In this document: positions 58,670 through 64,000 of the stretch, one piece after another | Numbering within the stretch: position 1 is the first letter of the stretch | How the letters are laid out: each line of letters starts with the position of its first letter | From: Plutella xylostella | Taxonomy: Eukaryota > Arthropoda > Insecta > Lepidoptera > Plutellidae | NCBI RefSeq assembly: GCF_932276165.1 | Contig: NC_064009.1 | Location: 5,208,001 to 5,272,000, forward strand | Length of the DNA stretch: 64,000 bases | Direction: 5' to 3' | Position numbers and translations under genes: made by a program | The notes under the pieces: model-generated | Seen by the model: the letters and a program-made list of their open reading frames with translations, nothing else | Databases searched by the model: none | Told to the model about the DNA's origin: nothing

Positions 58670-60883
58670 GGGTTTTTTGGACGAAACGACGCTTTTTAAG
58701 TTGACATAAAGCATGGAATATTGCTGCACGTAGATGAATAATGTTGCACAAACATAGTTTATCTGTCTATTCCTTCGAAATATTTGGCCGTTTGTAGGTG
58801 GCGCTGTTAATACTACTAAAAGCAATTATTCTTCTACTTGTAGCGATGTTTTCTCTGTACAGGGTTTTCCAAAGGGTTTATTTAAATCGAAAAGGAATAG
58901 CGTAACTCGTTATTCTCTCATCGATCTCTGTGACACCTTTGGCTTACAATTTGGCAACATCCTGTGTACAAAAATGCTTTTATTTTAACATTATTATATT
59001 TGGTGTGAAGTACCAACGCATGTGGTACTTAAGTTAATTTATAAAATTGCATAATACATATTACATCATAAATTCCTGACGAAGCCAATGAAATTTATAT
59101 TTTGACTTTTACTATTTCAAATTGTGATATTTGTAGTACATATTTAAAAATACCTTTATTTTGTATAAAGACTCTTCCTAAGTATTTTTCCTTTTTTATT
59201 TAAGACTTTTTACAACGGAATGTATTAATTGTATGTAATAAATTTTCTGAAGAAATGGTTTTAAATGTAGAAGTTATAATCTGTACTGTACCTAATACTT
59301 TTTGTATTACTGAATGATAATATCTGAATATTTTTTCATTGTTATATAGTTTAAGATCAACCAATCGCTCAATCGGAATGTGTGTGTGAGTAGTAGAACT
59401 AAAAATAAAGTTATCATCTGTAGAATATGTAGTCAATACATTTTTTTATTTCTTTGCTTGATAGTCAGTGTAATTGGCCGATTAATATTCCTTTCCATCG
59501 TTATTGGTCGTATAGGTATAAAACTTAAGGCTGTCACTAAAGCTGGAAGAAAATCAGAATCTGTCAAATCTAGTGAGGGGGGTTTGAGGTATGCGGGGCG
59601 TTCTACGGACAATGACATGAAATTTTAACATAGTACTCGAAAACATAAAAGTGAAGACATGCCACTTTGTTAAAAATATACTAAGTAAGTAATATTGTTT
59701 TGTGATACGAAAATATTTATTTTTATTTGAAAGTATTTTTAATATTTAATAATTAATTATATATAAAGTCGATATTTATACAGGTTGTTGCAAAAAGGGT
59801 TTAATACTATGCCGAAACCTACGTGTGCAGCATGTTATTGATGTTATTTCTAAGCCAGGAAATGAAATCAGAATGTAAAAAAATCGCGAAAATATTATCA
59901 GAGTTTAATAGTTCAGGGTGTTGTATTAAACTCTGCCCCCGTGTAATAAAAAAGTATAGTTAGCCGAAAGGGCGTTACTCAGGCGTCACTCTGAAAAACT
60001 TTTATCCTACGTAATTTTTTATATTCATGAAAAAAACGCTTCTTCATATAATTTTTTTTTGGTCACGTGACCTTTTAGTTAGACGACCTGTTTTTTTTGG
60101 TGTTTCAAAAGCAGAACAGTAGTTTGCAGAACTCTGCATATACAGGGTGTCACAAAAGGTTACGTAGCTGGCAAAGGGATATGGGGAGGTCACCAGAAAA
60201 ATAATAACATGTAAGTACCCCCGCAAGGGATTAGTACAAGGCGAGAGTGTGTATTTTTTTTTTTAAGTACTTATGTGTATTTGGGATATGATAGAAATAA
60301 TATTTTTGTTTCTTAAAAACCAAAAAATTTACACCTTGCTGCGCTCTTTTGCTCACTGTAAGTACACCTACAAATATTGCTGTATTAAAAAAAACGGTTT
60401 TGTTATAACGATTATAAAAAAAAAGTTATTTTCATGTCAAGGAGTCATTTACCTAATTACGATTTCACTCAACAGCAGGTGAACTGAAAAAATAAGTTCT
60501 AGTTCTATCATCACTTTAGATCGCAAACATTGTAACTCCACTTTTCTCGGCGAAAAGTACTCTTTGGTGTCAATAGAAACGTTTTTTGAATTCACATGTT
60601 TTCCTCTTTATTCGAAAAAAAAAAAACTGTATTCCGCATTTTACCATTTGTTTTCCTCTAAACCCCAAACCGTGATTTTTAAACAAGAAAACTTAGTAAT
60701 TATACCCTTTATTCTCATATACAACGTGCGATGTAGGCGAACGTGAACGAAAACTATGCAATAAGCCTTTGTTTTTATTACTACTTTAGTAAATTACAAT
60801 AACATACTCAACAATGCTAATTTTATTTTGCAATGTTATGTTGTTAAATTAAGATCTAATATTTTATTAACATGAAGTTACTT
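58670..60883. other. DIS3L2 3' UTR and repeat-rich intergenic DNA
   Basis: The 3' UTR probably ends near 59250 or 59420. At about 59780-59900 lies a single arm of the GTTGCAAAAAGGG repeat family (CCGAAACCTACGTGTGCAGC). Scattered CAGGGTGT words (59918, 60133) also look like repeat ends. No coding exon is seen. Confidence 0.4.
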
Positions 60884-61720
60884 TCAACTTTTTTTTGCAT
60901 CTATGCGTCGAATCACAGCATGACGGCTGCTGCAGCTTCCTGCTGTCCTGTCCTCCAACCAATCCCACCAGTACTGCAGGTTGCGTCGAATACGAGCCAT
61001 TCTCTTCGACTTGACAAGACAGGTGCTCCCGGAAGGATCATAGATCGCACGGAACCCGTACCGTATAGAGGCAACGGACTCCTTTGCAACAGCCCCCCAG
61101 ATTCGGAAGTAGCCCATGCACTGCATGGCGAGCACAGCTGCAGCAATTTTTTCGTAATGAATCATTGGGATGTCATCCCCGAAGGAGGCTCTCAGCCTAC
61201 CTCACGACCTGTGTGACATTAGAAAAATGCACTGTGCTAACGCCGTTTGCGAGCTTGATTTGCAGGACCGCGTTGTATGCCAAGTTCCACAGCAGAGGGG
61301 TCCAAGACCTACCGCTGTGGAACTCCGCAACTGAACTTCTTCAGTGAAAACAAACCCTCTCTTTTCGCATCCTTAATGTACTTGTTAGACACGTATGACC
61401 TCTGTCAATTTTCTGCAGATAAGAAGACAAGTGATGGTATACAAGAGCCGCCCTAAAGGTTCGCCCTCTAGGGGATAGAGTTGAACGCGGTTACTATTTT
61501 TAAGCAAACAGCCAGCGCAACAACTCGCCCGTGGTTCTTATCCTGCTCCGACAGTGAACGAACGCAAAGTATTGTACCCACTATTCGAATCCGCATTTCG
61601 GATGCCAAACTGACTGTCCGAAAGGTCGAAACCGTACCACCACAGAGGTATGACTCGTTCGAAGAGCTTATCAGGCTCTTACAGCAATCAGATGTGTCGG
61701 TACACTGAAAGATAATCTAC
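60884..61720 (-). pseudogene. Dead non-LTR reverse transcriptase, R1/jockey-like
   Basis: Read on the minus strand in shifting frames, an AFNSIP-like catalytic neighbourhood near 61480 is followed by GVPQR, then VLGP and LWNLAYNAVLQ near 61270-61330, and by AVLAMQCMGYFRIWG near 61130. These follow the order of RT motifs in R1/jockey-type LINEs. Several stops and frameshifts are needed, so it is a relic without coding capacity. Confidence 0.6.
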
Positions 61721-61971
61721 AGGCCTGCTTTATTTATTTAGGAGCACTAATGGCCTCCTTTCAGTCATTGAGTCACTGGCACTCAGGCTGCGGTTGAACA
61801 GGAAGATAGACTGTCTAAACAAATCATTTTTAGGCTAGTTAAAAAAAACTTTAGGTGGGTAGTATGCCAACTAGAACTACAAATAAAACAGTATTTTTGT
61901 CTCCTCTAAAATTTGGTCACGAGGAGTTACGATGATTACGATCTAAGGTGACGCTGACGATATTTTATACA

Positions 61972-62226
61972 AGGTATTGAAAAAAGGGTATAAAGCTTAG
62001 CCAAAAGTGGATTTAGGTGCCATTCTGATCCACTTTTCTTCTACAATTTTGAAAATTCACGTAACAAAACCTTTTACATAGAAACTTATTCGATCACGTG
62101 ACTTTTTACTATAGAGACCGAATTTATTTTTCGAGAATTTCCAAAACTTGGAGTACAAAAGTTGTTCAGAATAACCCCTGAGTCAAACCCTTTCGGCACA
62201 GTATACCCTTTTTGCAACATCCTGTA
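61972..62226. repeat. Foldback repeat of the GTATACCCTTTTTGCAACA family
   Basis: The left end ACAAGGTATTGAAAAAAGGG and the right end CCCTTTTTGCAACATCCTGT are inverted and imperfect, 255 bp apart. Related pieces occur near 2880-3091, 49115-49230 and 59780. Confidence 0.6.
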
Positions 62227-64000
62227 TAGGTAATATCAGGTTTATAAAAGACCTGGGCCTGTAGAGTGAGACTCGGCATGGGGAGTCATAATTTATAGAT
62301 CTTTTAGGTTGCAGTGGCGAATGGGCACTGGTAGCCCTGCCCTTTTCTATAACTATAACTATAGGTAATTTTATGGCAATTTAAAAATGGTATAACATTT
62401 ATCTATTTGAAAAAATCATTAAAAATATACATTACCTATCACCCTAATTTAAAAAAAAAATTCAGCCCTTACTTTAAACTTATAACACCCCTCTATTTCC
62501 TTCAGGGGTTAAAAAACCTGTGTATTTAATATTTTCTTATGAGTTTTTTTTTAAAAACTAGGCTCTTACATAGTTGTACATAATATTATGCGGTATTTTA
62601 TTCCACTTGTAACGCATAAAATTCATAGCTACAGTAAACATTTCATTTTTTTCATGGCGAGATACAGTCGCACTTAACCGCTTTTTTGCAAAGCTTGTTA
62701 AATAGATTTAAAAAATTATGTAAATTTTAGATCTTCAATTTTCAAAAATACTTACTTATTTTTAACAACCTGTAGTGTACAGACTACCACATCTTAAAAT
62801 ATATATATTTTTAATTAACTACGGTTTTTGGTTTCAAATAAAACAAATTATGAACTTACTTTTCAACACCCTGTATATTGTGTAGCTTACCTACCATACA
62901 CAACCGTTAAAATAAAATAAATTACCCCTCAGAATATAAACAGGCTCGCGCTTTGGCATACTGCATTGACCGTATAGTTCTTATTCGGAGAATCTAATAA
63001 GTGTCATTATGTGCAATGTTTACCTTTATCTATGCATCTGTAACTCTATAGTAAAAAATGTAAACAAATCGAAAAGGCGAAATGTTTTCTAAGAATTTTC
63101 GGCTTTTCTGCATCTAAAATGATTAGAAAATTAACTTTCCATAGCAAATGCATATGTATTATAATACTTGTAGTCATAATTTGTTGATTTAATCAGTTTT
63201 TGTGAAATATTTGATAAAAAATAAAATGGCGTGGGTATTGCTCCTAACAGGCCGCCACCAGGGCGACGACTGAAGAAATCTGAAATCTGTCACGGTGTCA
63301 TCATTTTTAAACCGGAATTTATTAGTTTTTTGCAAAAAAAGTTGACTTCTGGTCCATTAAATCCAACTCTTTAAGGTAACTTTGTTAAGAATTTAATTAC
63401 CTACACATACATATAAGATTCCATGAAAATGGGCCCTCTGATTTCGAGGGTTTTTTCATAATAAGTCAAAAAATGGCAAAAGACATGGTGTGTTTGCAAT
63501 TTTTTTTAACATACTTATTATAATCCTGCACCAATTTATAAGCAACTAACATGTTCAGTATACCCTCTGCTACAAAATATATTTTTATCAATGTGATAGA
63601 AGCCACCGTTTTTCCAATCTAATCAAGTATATCAAGCCGACTTTAGCATTTTAGCTTTAGGGATCCCCTTAACTTCTATTCCCAATCTATTCCTTTTTCT
63701 CTTTTAATTCATGACAAAAGCCTCCATGGTACCCACCTATCTATCGATAATCGATAGTCTTTAAACTAGGTACTTAATAGCATGTAATAGGCATAAATTT
63801 GAATTAGTTGCAGTTAATAGGTACCTACTAACCTATCCGGATCGGAAAGTTGGTAGCTATAGTTATCCCAACAAAGACACCCCATACTCAAAATACTACA
63901 TGCGTATTTACGATGTGCTAAGTATGTTTAAAATGATTTTATCGGTTTGAAAACAAAATGCATTTAGATAAGTAAAGTACCTACAAAATAAAAAGGGATA
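62227..64000. other. AT-rich window end without recognised genes
   Basis: No exon, RNA gene or bounded transposon could be supported. CACCCTGTATA (about 62868) resembles an end of the GTTGCAAAA repeat family. Confidence 0.4.

Noticed and set aside
1..64000. CRISPR arrays, operons, ribosome binding sites or riboswitches
   Set aside because: The sequence is from an animal nuclear genome; the direct repeats seen are exon duplications and transposon pieces.

Overview
The window is eukaryotic and almost certainly from a moth or butterfly (Lepidoptera). Evidence: AT-rich introns and intergenic DNA full of GTAGGTAC/GTACCTAC words, short GC-rich exons with GT..AG introns, arthropod-type core promoters (TATA plus TCAGT initiator), and a dense load of insect repeats: RTE-, R1- and jockey-like LINE pieces, mariner/Tc1, hAT- and piggyBac-like elements, foldback MITEs and a tRNA-derived SINE. 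I cannot name the species.

Layout. 1-3.4 kb: mostly repeats, with a probable first coding exon of an unidentified minus-strand gene (1736-1824). 3.46-7.83 kb (+): a complete nine-exon CYP2-clan cytochrome P450, followed to 9.7 kb by a tandem array of five truncated copies of its last exon. 11.3-27.1 kb (+): a twelve-exon equilibrative nucleoside transporter of the ENT4/SLC29A4 type. Its 9.7-kb intron 5 holds a 5'-truncated RTE retrotransposon and a complete nine-exon CYP3-clan P450 on the opposite strand (18.3-22.9 kb). 29.3-33.3 kb: two DNA transposons side by side, a decayed Tc1-like element with tRNA-like sequences in both inverted repeats, and a mariner with an intact transposase frame. 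35.5-36.0 kb (-): a compact intronless GC-rich gene for an unrecognised 100-aa protein, with a well-placed TATA box, initiator and poly(A) signal. 36-41.7 kb: gene-poor, ending in an hAT-type MITE.

The right third is a compact housekeeping cluster: ATAD5/Elg1 (PCNA unloading, -), UQCRC2 (respiratory complex III core 2, +), TRMT112 (methyltransferase activator, -) and DIS3L2 (3'-5' exoribonuclease, +). ATAD5/UQCRC2 and TRMT112/DIS3L2 are head-to-head, and UQCRC2/TRMT112 are tail-to-tail. These genes do not form one pathway; the arrangement looks like ordinary housekeeping packing. 58.7-64 kb is a repeat-rich tail with a dead R1/jockey-like reverse transcriptase.

The most unusual signal is that three unrelated genes (the CYP2-clan P450, ENT4 and UQCRC2) each carry a local tandem array of the 3' part of one GC-rich exon together with the intron or UTR that follows it. 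In UQCRC2 and ENT4 the extra copies keep AG and GT borders and a length divisible by three, so they could be spliced in without shifting the frame.
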